A stretch of 64,000 nucleotides of DNA from an uncultured Draconibacterium sp. (lineage in GTDB: Bacteria > Bacteroidota > Bacteroidia > Bacteroidales > Prolixibacteraceae): the NCBI RefSeq assembly GCF_963675065.1, contig NZ_OY775906.1, forward strand, positions 784,001-848,000, in the 5' to 3' direction. Positions within the stretch are counted from its first letter, which is position 1. Each line of letters starts with the position of its first letter. The notes under the pieces were generated by a model. That model had not been told where the DNA came from and searched no databases. It worked only from the letters and a program-made list of their open reading frames with translations. This document shows, one piece after another, positions 7,507 through 15,281 of the stretch. The position numbers and the translations under genes were made by a program.

Positions 7507-8541
7507 ATGAAACTTACAATACCAGAAGGCTATAAGTCGGTTTTAAATGTGCAACAAACCGAGCAGGCGATTAAATTAATCAAAGATTTTTTTCAGGAGA
7601 ACCTCGCTGCAGAACTGCGTTTGCGTAGGGTAACTGCGCCGTTGTTTGTAAAACAGGGAACAGGGATAAACGACGATTTGAATGGAATTGAGCGTCCGGT
7701 GTCGTTTCCGATGAAAGACCTGAATGAAGAACGCGCGGAAATCGTTCAGTCGCTTGCCAAGTGGAAACGTATGGCACTGGCCGATCTGAAAATAGAAGAA
7801 GGCTTTGGGCTGTACACCGATATGAACGCCATCCGCCCAGATGAAGAACTGACAAACATTCACTCGTTATATGTCGATCAGTGGGACTGGGAGCGTGTTA
7901 TCGCGCGCGAACAGCGTAACCTTGATTTCTTAAAATCGGTGGTGCGAAAAATTTATTCGGCACTCGTTCGTACTGAGTTTTTGCTAAGCGAAGCCTTTCC
8001 TGTAATTAAAGCAGAATTGCCTGAGGAAATTACTTTTATCCATACCGAGGAGTTAGCGGCAAAATATCCGGATTTAACGCCTTTTGAACGCGAAACCAAA
8101 GAAGCCAAAAAACACGGCGCTATTTTCGTTATAGGTATTGGCGGCGAAATGCCAAACGGCGAGATTCATGACGGAAGAGCACCTGATTACGACGACTGGA
8201 ATACCGAAACTGTAAATGGTTTTAAAGGCCTGAATGGCGATATTATACTTTGGAATAATGTGCTGAACAGAGCATTTGAAATTTCATCGATGGGTATTCG
8301 TGTGGATAAAGCAGCACTGCTCGAGCAACTAAGGATACGTAATGCCGAAGAACGTAAAGAAATGTTGTGGCACCAGAAACTGCTGAATGGCGAATTGCCA
8401 CTTACAATTGGTGGAGGTATAGGGCAATCGCGTTTATGCATGTACTTTTTGCGTAAGGCACACATTGGCGAAATCCAGTCGAGTATTTGGCCCGATGCAA
8501 TGAAAGAACAGTGTAAAGCAGCAGGAATTGATCTGCTTTAA
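7507..8541 (+). CDS. asnA: aspartate--ammonia ligase (asparagine synthetase A)
   Basis: Makes asparagine from aspartate, ammonia and ATP through an aspartyl-AMP intermediate; it resembles a class II aminoacyl-tRNA synthetase core. The 344-residue protein carries strong family blocks: ELRLRRVTAPLFV, GINDDLNGIERPVSF, HSLYVDQWDWERVI, DGRAPDYDDW and LPLTIGGGIGQSRLCMYFLR. The start is the ATG at 7507, which aligns with the compact N-terminus of homologs; an upstream in-frame GTG at 7453 would add residues of no family character. Length and all catalytic blocks are intact. It stands alone between the MFS gene and a tRNA gene. Confidence 0.96.
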   Translation: MKLTIPEGYKSVLNVQQTEQAIKLIKDFFQENLAAELRLRRVTAPLFVKQGTGINDDLNGIERPVSFPMKDLNEERAEIVQSLAKWKRMALADLKIEEGFGLYTDMNAIRPDEELTNIHSLYVDQWDWERVIAREQRNLDFLKSVVRKIYSALVRTEFLLSEAFPVIKAELPEEITFIHTEELAAKYPDLTPFERETKEAKKHGAIFVIGIGGEMPNGEIHDGRAPDYDDWNTETVNGFKGLNGDIILWNNVLNRAFEISSMGIRVDKAALLEQLRIRNAEERKEMLWHQKLLNGELPLTIGGGIGQSRLCMYFLRKAHIGEIQSSIWPDAMKEQCKAAGIDLL

Positions 8542-8606
8542 CAGCATAAAATAACAGTGCCGATTCATGAAAATTTCTCCAATTTCAATTATTTCAGATT
8601 TGGTAT

Positions 8607-8636
8607 TTGTTATTTGCGTTTAGATTTATACTTTTG
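8607..8636 (+). promoter_or_regulatory. tRNA promoter TTG-N19-TACTTTTG
   Basis: TTG at 8607-8609 and TACTTTTG at 8629-8636 with 19-nt spacing, a near-ideal Bacteroidota promoter. The tRNA begins 17 nt downstream of the -7 box. Confidence 0.7.
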
Positions 8637-8652
8637 CAGCGCAAAAAAGGCT

Positions 8653-8726
<74 letters not shown>

Positions 8727-8740
8727 CTTAAATAACACTA

Positions 8741-8775
8741 AAAGCACTGAAATCATTGGTTTCAGTGCTTTTTTT
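8741..8775 (+). terminator. rho-independent terminator after tRNA-Arg
   Basis: A 12-bp perfect stem, AAAGCACTGAAA (8741-8752) with TTTCAGTGCTTT (8760-8771), a 7-nt loop, then a T run. It can also serve the leftward nhaA gene. Confidence 0.85.
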
Positions 8776-8811
8776 ATTTCAAGCTTGGTGTAAGAATCTA
8801 AATCACCGATT

Positions 8812-10110
8812 CTATTCCGGTAGTGCACTTTTCTTTAGCGAATACCGAATAAGCAGATACCCGCTGACACCGGCAACCAACGAACCGATCAAAATTCCCA
8901 ACTTTGCAGAGTCTTGTAAATGAGCCGATTCGTAGGAAAGGTTAGAGATAAAAATAGACATCGTGAAACCGAAACCACCCAGACACGATAATCCAAAAAT
9001 CTGTTGGAAGTCGACATTTTGAGGGAGAACGGCTATTTTCAGTTTAACTGCCAGCCAGGTAAATAAACTGATTCCAATAATTTTGCCGCAAACCAAACTA
9101 ACGGCAATGCTTATGGATAAAGTCGTAAAAGCACCTTCGTCGCCAATGAAATTTATGCCTGAATTGGCAAAGGCAAAAAGCGGAATAATTAAAAAGGAAA
9201 CCACTGTGCTTAACCTGTTTTGCAAGTGTTGCAAAGGCGACTGGATCTCAGATGTTATTTTGTGTAAAATGTTAATGGCTGTTTTATGGTTTTTAAATTC
9301 AATTACCTTTTTGCCGATTAGTTGTGATAACTCATTAAGGGCATTTTTCCCTTTCACAATTACATCAACAAGTCTTTTTTTACGATGCGAAGGGATGGTA
9401 AATGAAAAAAGAACGCCTGCAATAGTAGGGTGTATGCCCGACTCCAGAAACAGGAGCCAGATAACAATCCCAATAGGAATATAGATATACCTGGAATAGA
9501 AGTTTCTATACGATAGGAGGGATAAAGCAAACAATAACACTAAAGCGATGGCCACCAGGTGCCAGTATATTAGCGAACTGTAGAACACCGCAATTACCAT
9601 TACTGCGCCCAGGTCGTCGATAATGGCGAATGCCGCAAGGAAAATCGTGAGCCCAAAAGGTACCCGTTTCCCAAGTATGCCCAAAACTCCCAGCGAAAAG
9701 GCAATATCTGTTGCCATGGTTATTCCCCAACCATGTATGCCTTCTTTTCCGTAGTTCAGCAAAAAAAAGATGGCAATGGGGAAGAGCATTCCACCAATGG
9801 CCGCCGCAATAGGCAAAATGGCTTTTCGTGGCGAGCTGAGTTCACCGATCAGAAACTCACGTTTTATCTCCAGCCCGATTACAAAGAAGAAAACGGTCAT
9901 TAAACCATCATTAATCCACTGGAGTACCGTTTGGGATAAATGAAACTCGCGAAAACCGATTAAGAATTCCAGATCTAAAAATTGCTGATAATAGGCGTGC
10001 AGCCCGGTGTTGGAGACAATAAGCGCTGCAATGGCAGCTAAAAGCATACAAATGCTGCTCAGTGATTTTATTTTAATAAACCGGCGTAAGGGATCAAATT
10101 TTATCTCCAT
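8812..10110 (-). CDS. nhaA: Na+/H+ antiporter NhaA
   Basis: A 432-residue inner-membrane antiporter that exports sodium in exchange for protons. Diagnostic blocks are VFFFVIGLEIKREFLIGEL near residue 75, TMATDIAFSLGVLGILG near 132, and DDLGAVMVIAVFYSSL near 165, which contains the Asp-Asp pair that binds sodium. Eleven to twelve hydrophobic segments are visible. An unusual soluble insert at about residues 240-290 includes LSQLIGKKVIEFKNHKT; similar inserts exist in other Bacteroidota copies as far as I recall. The gene is single, with a 337-nt gene-free region upstream. Confidence 0.95.
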   Translation of the reverse strand: MEIKFDPLRRFIKIKSLSSICMLLAAIAALIVSNTGLHAYYQQFLDLEFLIGFREFHLSQTVLQWINDGLMTVFFFVIGLEIKREFLIGELSSPRKAILPIAAAIGGMLFPIAIFFLLNYGKEGIHGWGITMATDIAFSLGVLGILGKRVPFGLTIFLAAFAIIDDLGAVMVIAVFYSSLIYWHLVAIALVLLFALSLLSYRNFYSRYIYIPIGIVIWLLFLESGIHPTIAGVLFSFTIPSHRKKRLVDVIVKGKNALNELSQLIGKKVIEFKNHKTAINILHKITSEIQSPLQHLQNRLSTVVSFLIIPLFAFANSGINFIGDEGAFTTLSISIAVSLVCGKIIGISLFTWLAVKLKIAVLPQNVDFQQIFGLSCLGGFGFTMSIFISNLSYESAHLQDSAKLGILIGSLVAGVSGYLLIRYSLKKSALPE

Positions 10111-10447
10111 AAATCATTAATTTTTCTGTCAGCAATACACCTTAATAAATTCTTGAGCTCGTTTTAATCTGATTCAATTGTACCTAAAAGAGAAATTCCA
10201 TTAGGCGAGAATTGCTGAAATTTCTGCGGTCAACAAAATCAGTTATTTTTCTTAGATCATACATGAGTCGTTTTTTCGGAACCTTTAGTTTTCTTGTATT
10301 TACGGGTATGTTTGTTAAAGAGTTTCTAATTTATCGGAAGGGGAATCTATCGGGCGAAAACCCCTTCTTCTTCTATAAACATAAATCCATTTATCAAAAA
10401 TATTATTACATTGGTACACGAAGAATTCAATAAAAAAACCAACCAAA
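10111..10447. other. gene-free region between nhaA and the zinc-ribbon gene
   Basis: No convincing coding frame in 337 nt. A possible rightward -7 box TATGTTTG is at 10307-10314. Just downstream, GAAGGGG (10337-10343) can pair perfectly with CCCCTTC (10361-10367), forming a 7-bp hairpin within the likely leader of the zinc-ribbon gene. Confidence 0.5.
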
Positions 10448-11008
10448 ATGGAATTAGTTAAGTGTACGCATTGTAACGAAGACAATACAGCCAATGCCAA
10501 ATACTGCCGTTATTGTGGCTACGAACTGCCAAAAGAAGAGCCAAAAAATACCCTGGAACAGCCGGTGGCAAAACAGCCAAAAAGTTCGTCGAAAAAGAAG
10601 TTGCTGGTTGCGCTCGTAAGTGTGGTGGCTTTCGTAGTTGCCTTTTTTGTGGTGCAGCAGCTGGTGCAGCGTGTTTTTACTTTCGATAAGGTTTTAATGA
10701 AAACCGCCAGCGAATTAAACGAAGCCTGTCCGTTAATGGTTGATGCAGAAACCCGCCTCGATAATGCTGCGGCAATGCCCAATAATACTTTTCAATACAA
10801 CTATTCGCTAATGACTTTGGTAAAAGACTCGATCGATATCAGCAGTTTTGAAGCATACCTTATTCCACAAATTACCAACAATATTAAAACCAATCCCGAC
10901 ATGGAATTATTTCGTGTAAATCAGGTAACCATGAACTACAAATATGTAGACAAAAACGGCATATTCGTAACCAAAATATCCATTGGACCTGAGCAATATA
11001 ACGAGTAA
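10448..11008 (+). CDS. zinc-ribbon single-pass membrane protein of unknown function
   Basis: A 186-residue protein. Residues 4-25 form a zinc ribbon with two CxxC pairs (CTHC and CRYC), followed by a charged linker rich in Lys and Ser, a single membrane segment at about residues 52-73 (LLVALVSVVAFVVAFFVV), and a roughly 110-residue exported C-terminal domain. That domain includes KTASELNEACPLMVDAETRL, which resembles small domains seen after zinc ribbons in other Bacteroidota proteins. No function can be assigned. A membrane-anchored sensor or assembly factor is possible, but this is speculation. Confidence 0.75.
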   Translation: MELVKCTHCNEDNTANAKYCRYCGYELPKEEPKNTLEQPVAKQPKSSSKKKLLVALVSVVAFVVAFFVVQQLVQRVFTFDKVLMKTASELNEACPLMVDAETRLDNAAAMPNNTFQYNYSLMTLVKDSIDISSFEAYLIPQITNNIKTNPDMELFRVNQVTMNYKYVDKNGIFVTKISIGPEQYNE

Positions 11009-11115
11009 GTTTAAGCCCAAAAATAGTGATTCGATTTGTATAATCTGCAATAGATACGAATCGGAAGCTTAGATTTTCCTAATGTGAATTTTATCTAAAA
11101 TCATTCCAGATAAGC

Positions 11116-11145
11116 TTGTGGTTTTGAAAAATCGCTCTATATTTG
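11116..11145 (+). promoter_or_regulatory. promoter TTG-N19-TATATTTG of the methionine block
   Basis: TTG at 11116-11118 and TATATTTG at 11138-11145 with 19-nt spacing. The transcript should start near 11150, about 15 nt before the leader peptide ATG. A 9-bp dyad (TTGTGTCAA 11143-11151, TTGACACAA 11174-11182) overlaps the -7 box. Confidence 0.7.
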
Positions 11146-11166
11146 TGTCAAACAAATTCGACAAGA

Positions 11167-11259
11167 ATGAACATTGACACAAGAAATACTACTTCTTCTA
11201 TCGCAGCTATCTGTTGCGGAGCAATGTTTATGTCGTCTATGTTTATGTCTATGCGATAG
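11167..11259 (+). CDS. methionine-rich leader peptide (attenuator)
   Basis: A 30-codon frame, ATG 11167 to TAG 11257-11259. Residues 20-29 read MFMSSMFMSM, so five Met codons fall within ten positions, with Phe and Ser between them. Earlier residues include two Ile and three Thr. The peptide ends 84 nt before the aspartokinase-like gene, and metY and metA follow. Such an arrangement is the classic form of ribosome-stalling attenuation, here apparently sensing charged tRNA-Met. No homology search was possible; the call rests on composition, position, promoter and RNA pairing. Confidence 0.72.
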   Translation: MNIDTRNTTSSIAAICCGAMFMSSMFMSMR

Positions 11260-11292
11260 CCTTCATTCGATGGTTATTCGTTGTTTGAAGGC
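11198..11292 (+). promoter_or_regulatory. competing hairpins of the Met leader
   Basis: Three alternative stems are visible. A: CTATCGCA (11198-11205) with TGCGATAG (11252-11259), enclosing the Met codons. B: GCCTTCA (11259-11265) with TGAAGGC (11286-11292). C: CGATAGCC (11254-11261) with GGTTATTCG (11271-11279, one bulge, one G-U), incompatible with both A and B. A ribosome stalled on the Met codons would block A. No strong U tract follows, so the final switch could act on translation or on Rho rather than on intrinsic termination. Confidence 0.55.
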
Positions 11293-11343
11293 ATTCCGTA
11301 CAAGCGTTTATTAAACAAACAAAATTTCAAAAAAAATATTTAT

Positions 11344-12657
11344 ATGTCGGATAATGTTATTCGATTTGGTGGAAGCCATATTGGCAACCAAATAGCATTA
11401 CAAAATTTAAAAGCCTTTTTAACAGGCAGTACAAGCCGCAATTATGTGGTGGTTTCGGCTATTCCCGGATTACTCGATTTTATTCAGTCTAACCTTGAAC
11501 AGGTATTCCAGAACGAACTGGATGAAGATGAAATCCTGAACGAGATATACGGATTTTATATTGGTGCCGTTGATGAGCAGCCATCGGAAGTGTATTCTGA
11601 ATTAGCCAAACAGTTGGTTGGATTACTAAAAGGAATAGGGCTTATCGGTGATTATTCCAGTGCTTTAAAAGACCAGGTATTGAGTTTTGCCGAAAAACTG
11701 TCGGTTGAGATTTTATCGTCGCTCTGGAACGAAGCAAGTATCATACATCCGGAAGAAATTGATTTGCAAGTGTCATCCGATTTTGGAAATGCAACTTTCC
11801 TTTCGGTAGATACGAATAAACTCAATAAACTGGAAGCAGGTATTTACCTGATTCCCGGTACTTATGGTGTGGATGAGAACAAAAAACTGGTGCGAACCGG
11901 GAAAACAGCAGCCGATTATACAGCGGCTTTTTTGACAAAAGAACTCGGTATTGATACATTAAAACTTTGGGGCCTCGACAACGATTTTCAGCGGGCTAAG
12001 CCTGCCATTATCGACAATCCTGAGATTATTAAGCGACTTACGTATTCCGAGGCTAGTGAGCTGGCCTATTTTGAACACTATTCGTTTCACCCGCGAACGG
12101 TGGAACCACTGGAACACGCACATATCCCAATTAAGGTACTGAGCGCTGAAACTGCCAACGGAGATGTACAAACGGTTATTAACACCGAGACTTACATTGA
12201 GGAGCAAATTGTAAAATGCGTAGCCTGCACCGACGATATTTCGCTGCTAAAGTTGGATGGACCGGGCGTTGGTTTAAAGCCGGGTATCCTGGCAAAGGTT
12301 ACCAACCAGTTGAACGATGCCGGGCTAAACATTAAGTCGGTGATCACCTCGCAAACGTCTATCAATTTTATCTTAAGCAAAGAAAATGGTGCAAAAGCAC
12401 TAAAACTCGTGCACAAATTGGGCTTTTCGGCTGTTACTGATATCAAAGTAGTGAACGACGTGGCGCTTATAGGTATTGTAGGCCACGGAATGCAACAGGC
12501 TTACGGCGTATCGGCAAAAATATTTGCTGCAGTGGCCAACAACAAAATTAATGTAATACTAAGCGGCTCCGGAGCATCCGACCTTGTAAGCTATTTGGTG
12601 GTGCAGGAATCCGACAAAGAAAAAAGTGTGCGAAAAGTTTATAACGCTTTTTTCTAA
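11344..12657 (+). CDS. aspartokinase-like protein with two ACT domains, catalytic motifs altered
   Basis: A 437-residue protein aligning end to end with monofunctional aspartate kinases. Relative to E. coli LysC the key motifs are changed: KFGGTS is RFGGSH, GRGGSD is GKTAAD, and TDVPG or TDVDG is GLDND. AEKLS, DYTAA and FHP remain. The C-terminal third is a clear ACT pair (GPGVGLKPGILAKVTNQLND; VALIGIVGHGMQQ). It may be a weak enzyme or a regulatory paralog that senses an amino acid. The start is the ATG at 11344; the frame extends upstream only through leader RNA. It is the first structural gene of the Met block; no homoserine dehydrogenase lies in the window. Confidence 0.8.
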   Translation: MSDNVIRFGGSHIGNQIALQNLKAFLTGSTSRNYVVVSAIPGLLDFIQSNLEQVFQNELDEDEILNEIYGFYIGAVDEQPSEVYSELAKQLVGLLKGIGLIGDYSSALKDQVLSFAEKLSVEILSSLWNEASIIHPEEIDLQVSSDFGNATFLSVDTNKLNKLEAGIYLIPGTYGVDENKKLVRTGKTAADYTAAFLTKELGIDTLKLWGLDNDFQRAKPAIIDNPEIIKRLTYSEASELAYFEHYSFHPRTVEPLEHAHIPIKVLSAETANGDVQTVINTETYIEEQIVKCVACTDDISLLKLDGPGVGLKPGILAKVTNQLNDAGLNIKSVITSQTSINFILSKENGAKALKLVHKLGFSAVTDIKVVNDVALIGIVGHGMQQAYGVSAKIFAAVANNKINVILSGSGASDLVSYLVVQESDKEKSVRKVYNAFF

Positions 12658-12660
12658 TTA

Positions 12661-12775
12661 AATGAATTTGGGCATTCTTCTGAATTAGTTCAGAGTTTGG
12701 CAAGAATGACTCCCAAAATCCCCCGAAGGGGGACTGTTCCTCTCCGCAGTTTGACGAAGGTTAGGAGGGAGCAAA
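12661..12775. repeat. hairpin-rich intergenic repeat before metY
   Basis: Contains CCCCC (12720-12724) pairing with GGGGG (12728-12732) over a GAA loop. Upstream of it, CATTCTT (12673-12679) plus CTGAA (12680-12684) pair with TTCAG (12689-12693) and AAGAATG (12702-12708). A purine/pyrimidine-rich TCCTCTCC...TTAGGAGGGA segment follows. It resembles dispersed non-coding repeats I associate with Bacteroidota spacers; that is recollection only. Confidence 0.5.
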
Positions 12776-12828
12776 AAGTGGTATTTAAAGCCACTCAACA
12801 AGTTTCTAACTCAAAAAATTATAACAAA

Positions 12829-14130
12829 ATGACTACACAAAAATTAAATTTCGAAACACTGCAATTACACGCAGGACAACAACCCGATTCAGCAACGAAC
12901 TCGCGTGCTGTGCCAATTTATCAAACATCGTCGTACGTGTTTAACGATGCCGATCATGCGGCCAATTTATTTGCTTTAAAAGAGTTCGGCAACATTTATA
13001 CACGTATCATGAATCCAACTTCGGATGTGTTCGAGCAGCGAATAGCAGCGCTGGAAGGGGGAGCTGCGGCACTTTCTGTGGCTTCGGGGCACGCCGCACA
13101 GTTTATTGCGTTGAATAATATTCTGGATATTGGCGACAACATTGTTTCATCGCCTTATTTATACGGCGGTACTTACAACCAGTTTAAGGTTACTTTTAAA
13201 CGACTGGGAATTGAAGCCCGCTTAACAGATGATCTGGAAGCTGCATCGTTCGAGAAACTTATTGACGACAAAACAAAAGCTATATATTTGGAGACCATTG
13301 GAAATCCGGGATTTGTAATTCCTGATTTTGATGCGATTGCGGCTGTTGCCAAGAAACACGATATTCCTTTTATTGTTGACAACACTTTTGCCGGCGGTGG
13401 TTATTTGTTCCGCCCGATAGATCATGGTGCTGACATTGTTGTGGAATCGGCAACCAAATGGATTGGCGGTCACGGAACCAGCATTGGCGGTGTAATTGTT
13501 GACGCCGGAACCTACAACTGGGGCAACGGTAAATTCCCTGGTTTCACCGAGCCATCGGAAGGTTACCACGGTTTGAAATACTGGGATGTGTTTAACTTCG
13601 ACGGACCATTCGGAAACATCGCATTTATTATAAAAGCACGTGTTGAAGGATTGCGGGATTTTGGATCGGCTATCAGTCCGTTTAATTCGTTCCTGCTTCT
13701 TCAGGGGCTGGAAACGCTGTCGTTAAGAATGGATCGTCATGTGGAAAACACGCTGGCTGTGGCCAAGTGGCTTGAAGCACATCCGAAAGTGGAGAGTGTG
13801 AATTACCCGGGACTGGAAAGTAGCCCGTCGTATGCCAACGCACAGAAATATTTGCCAAAAGGTGCCGGTGGTGTGCTGTCGTTTAACGTTAAAGGCGATA
13901 AGGATACAGCCAACAATGTGGTTAATAACCTGGAGCTGGTAAGTCACCTGGCTAACGTTGGCGACGCTAAAACCCTGATCATTCAGCCGGCAGCAACAAC
14001 GCACCAGCAGTTGTCGGAAGAAGCGCAGGCAGCGGCAGGAGTAACACCTACGCAGTTACGTGTGAGTGTTGGTCTGGAACATATCGACGATATTATTGCC
14101 GACTTTGATCAGGCACTTGCTAAAGTTTAA
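12829..14130 (+). CDS. metY: O-acetylhomoserine aminocarboxypropyltransferase (sulfhydrylase)
   Basis: Makes homocysteine from O-acetylhomoserine and sulfide with PLP, completing direct sulfhydrylation. The 433-residue protein begins TQKLNFETLQLHAGQQPD and shows SRAVPIYQTSSYVFND, YTRIMNPTSDVFEQRIAALE, the PLP-lysine motif SATKWIGGHGTSIGG near residue 209, and the closing LRVSVGLEHIDDIIADFDQA. Length and motifs favour MetY over cystathionine synthase. The ATG at 12829 is chosen because the longer frame back to 12697 runs through repeat sequence. The acetyl-type MetA encoded next would supply the substrate. A terminator follows at 14148-14180. Confidence 0.93.
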   Translation: MTTQKLNFETLQLHAGQQPDSATNSRAVPIYQTSSYVFNDADHAANLFALKEFGNIYTRIMNPTSDVFEQRIAALEGGAAALSVASGHAAQFIALNNILDIGDNIVSSPYLYGGTYNQFKVTFKRLGIEARLTDDLEAASFEKLIDDKTKAIYLETIGNPGFVIPDFDAIAAVAKKHDIPFIVDNTFAGGGYLFRPIDHGADIVVESATKWIGGHGTSIGGVIVDAGTYNWGNGKFPGFTEPSEGYHGLKYWDVFNFDGPFGNIAFIIKARVEGLRDFGSAISPFNSFLLLQGLETLSLRMDRHVENTLAVAKWLEAHPKVESVNYPGLESSPSYANAQKYLPKGAGGVLSFNVKGDKDTANNVVNNLELVSHLANVGDAKTLIIQPAATTHQQLSEEAQAAAGVTPTQLRVSVGLEHIDDIIADFDQALAKV

Positions 14131-14147
14131 TCAGATTATTCAGGAAT

Positions 14148-14186
14148 ATTCACCTGTTGACTATACGTTAACAGGTGAATAAATAT
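14148..14186 (+). terminator. terminator between metY and metA
   Basis: An 11-bp stem, ATTCACCTGTT (14148-14158) with AACAGGTGAAT (14170-14180), followed by an A/T-rich run. It separates metY from metA, which therefore probably has its own promoter. Confidence 0.75.
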
Positions 14187-14208
14187 TTTCCTACTTCATA
14201 ATGTTGAT

Positions 14209-14216
14209 TATTTTTG
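14209..14216 (+). promoter_or_regulatory. -7 promoter element, TATTTTTG, before metA
   Basis: TAnnTTTG match just after the metY terminator. It would give a leader of about 65 nt before the metA ATG at 14286. No TTG at ideal -33 spacing; no known SAM riboswitch pattern was recognised in the leader. Confidence 0.45.
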
Positions 14217-14285
14217 CGCCAACTGAAAAAGCGGAGCGACGAGGTTGATAATCGAGTCCTCTTGTTACGAAAAAACGACTATAAA

Positions 14286-15203
14286 ATGCCATTAAATATA
14301 AACGATAAATTACCGGCTATTGAGATCCTTCGCGAGGAGAATATTTTTGTAATAGATTCATCGCGGGCATCGCACCAGGATATACGACCACTAAAAATTG
14401 TGATATTAAACCTGATGCCGCTGAAAATATCAACAGAAACGGATCTGCTTCGTTTGTTGTCCAACTCGCCTTTGCAGATTGAGATCGACTTTATGAAGAT
14501 AAAAGGTCATACGCCTAAGAACACGCCGTCGGAGCACATGAGTGAGTTTTACGATACCTTTGATGAACTGAAAAAGAAAAAGTACGACGGTATGATTATT
14601 ACCGGTGCTCCGGTTGAACAGCTCGATTTTGAAGATGTAACGTATTGGGATGAAATGAAGGAGATTCTCGACTGGGCTGAGCATCACGTAACTTCTTCGT
14701 TGTTTATTTGCTGGGCGGCACAGGCGGCTTTGTTTCAATATTACAAGGTCCCCAAATATCCGCTCAACAAAAAAATGTTTGGCGTTTTCGAGCACCATTT
14801 GTCCGACAATACGCTGCCAATATTCAGAGGTTTCGATGATGTCTTTTATATTCCACACTCACGTCATACCGAAATTCGTAAAGAGGATATCGAGAAAGTG
14901 AATGAGCTGCAGATAATTGCATGCTCCGAGGAAGCCGGTGTGTCAATTGTAAAAGCAAAAAACGGACGACAATTGTTTGTTACCGGGCACTCTGAATATT
15001 CACGAAATACACTGGATGCAGAGTATAAGCGCGATAGGACAAAAAATTTACCCATCGAAATTCCTAAAAATTACTATCAGGATAACGATCCATCTAAAAC
15101 TCCGGTTATGCGCTGGAAATCAACGGCAAACCTGTTGTTTTCAAATTGGCTGAATTACTACGTGTACCAGGAAACACCATACGATCTGGAGCAGATTAAT
15201 TAA
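14286..15203 (+). CDS. metA: homoserine O-acetyltransferase (MetA type)
   Basis: Activates homoserine for methionine synthesis. The 305-residue protein aligns with E. coli MetA throughout: LPAIEILREENIFVI, RPLKIVILNLMPLKI, the nucleophile Cys in SLFICWAAQAAL near residue 142, His and Glu in FVTGHSEYS near 235, and the end block NWLNYYVYQETPYDL. The acyl-donor site reads TGAPVEQL; Glu there, instead of the Gly of the succinyl-type E. coli enzyme, is the reported mark of acetyl-CoA use, which suits the neighbouring MetY. The start is the ATG at 14286, matching the family N-terminus; the frame also extends upstream without conserved sequence. Confidence 0.93.
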   Translation: MPLNINDKLPAIEILREENIFVIDSSRASHQDIRPLKIVILNLMPLKISTETDLLRLLSNSPLQIEIDFMKIKGHTPKNTPSEHMSEFYDTFDELKKKKYDGMIITGAPVEQLDFEDVTYWDEMKEILDWAEHHVTSSLFICWAAQAALFQYYKVPKYPLNKKMFGVFEHHLSDNTLPIFRGFDDVFYIPHSRHTEIRKEDIEKVNELQIIACSEEAGVSIVKAKNGRQLFVTGHSEYSRNTLDAEYKRDRTKNLPIEIPKNYYQDNDPSKTPVMRWKSTANLLFSNWLNYYVYQETPYDLEQIN

Positions 15204-15245
15204 GAACTGGACTTTGTTACGCTTTCGGTTTCTCTTTTTATCTTG

Positions 15246-15253
15246 TAACTTTG
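15246..15253 (+). promoter_or_regulatory. -7 promoter element, TAACTTTG
   Basis: TAnnTTTG match 28 nt before the elbB start. No TTG at the expected -33 distance. Confidence 0.45.
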
Positions 15254-15281
15254 AGTAACAAATACATTAAACCGAGGAATA

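Noticed and set aside
10212..10433. A 73-codon open frame between nhaA and the zinc-ribbon gene
   Set aside because: It begins at a non-ATG codon, has no protein-family character and overlaps the probable promoter and hairpin of the next gene.
14217..14285. Possible SAM-II riboswitch before metA
   Set aside because: SAM-II occurs before metA in some Bacteroidota, but the expected conserved core and pseudoknot pairing could not be found in this 69-nt leader; only a 4-bp GAGG/CCTC stem is visible.
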